6,377 bases of DNA. It comes from Bacteroidota bacterium. Its GTDB lineage: Bacteria; Bacteroidota; Bacteroidia; Chitinophagales; Chitinophagaceae. Under the pieces are notes generated by a model. The model had not been told where the DNA came from. It saw nothing but the letters and a program-made list of their open reading frames with translations, and ran no database searches. Position numbers and translations under genes: made by a program. How positions within the stretch are numbered: the first letter of the stretch is position 1; each line of letters starts with the position of its first letter. The stretch covers positions 1 through 6,377 of the forward strand of contig JAFAGE010000125.1 in NCBI GenBank assembly GCA_023423015.1, in the 5' to 3' direction. Shown piece by piece: positions 6,347 through 6,377 of this stretch.

Positions 6347-6377
6347 GGAGGATGGAGGGTGGAGGGCGGAGGACGGA
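6347..6377 (+). repeat. Purine-rich 7-base tandem repeat (GGAGGRY), cut by the window edge
   Basis: There are four full heptamers, GGAGGAT, GGAGGGT, GGAGGGC and GGAGGAC, followed by a partial GGA at the edge. Only positions 6 and 7 of the unit vary, and only between purines and between pyrimidines respectively. The array is non-coding as far as can be seen and lies upstream of the minus-strand gene. Its full length and the gene beyond it are not visible. Confidence 0.75.

Noticed and set aside
6345..6377. AAAGGAGGATG resembling a Shine-Dalgarno followed by a start codon.
   Set aside because: There is no spacer between GGAGG and ATG, the other genes here do not use Shine-Dalgarno sequences, and the heptamer repeat explains the bases.
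1..6377. Search for tRNA, rRNA, IS ends, transposase, CRISPR, phage attachment sites, toxin-antitoxin or defence genes.
   Set aside because: None was seen by reading both strands; the five genes and short spacers account for nearly the whole window.

Overview
The window looks like a chromosomal segment of a Bacteroidota bacterium, most likely Chitinophagaceae or a close relative. The evidence is a zinc metallohydrolase of the type linked to SusC/SusD import, a DUF4302 lipoprotein, a gliding-motility/type IX secretion (CHU_C) C-terminal domain, two visible Bacteroidota-type lipoprotein signals, and no Shine-Dalgarno sequence before any start. There are five protein-coding genes and no RNA genes, IS elements, CRISPR arrays or phage genes.

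Left part (2-2476, + strand): the 3' part of a zinc metallohydrolase gene, with its start lost beyond the left edge, followed 6 bases later by a DUF4302 lipoprotein gene. These read as the tail of a nutrient (probably peptide) uptake operon whose SusC and SusD genes should lie just outside the window. The C-terminal ~130 residues of the metallohydrolase resemble the C-terminal ~130 residues of its neighbour, so the two proteins appear to share a domain.

Middle (2477-3642, + strand): a 56-base spacer with a weak hairpin, a small lipoprotein with seven Gly-Pro-Ala triplets (collagen-like), a strong intrinsic terminator, and a YfcE/MJ0936-type metallophosphoesterase whose real start is 14 bases after the terminator stem.

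Right part (3643-6377, - strand): an 872-residue secreted multidomain protein (signal peptide, conserved N-terminal region with a Gly6/Pro6 loop, PKD and Ig-like repeats, CHU_C sorting domain). It converges on the phosphoesterase with directly abutting stop codons (TGATCA). Its 5' flank ends in a purine-rich 7-base tandem repeat cut by the window edge.

The genes form at least three transcription units: the import-associated pair, the collagen-like lipoprotein (with or without the phosphoesterase), and the minus-strand adhesin-like gene. I found no convincing new multi-gene system. The most interesting points are the shared domain of the two import-associated proteins, the collagen-like stretch, and the edge repeat.
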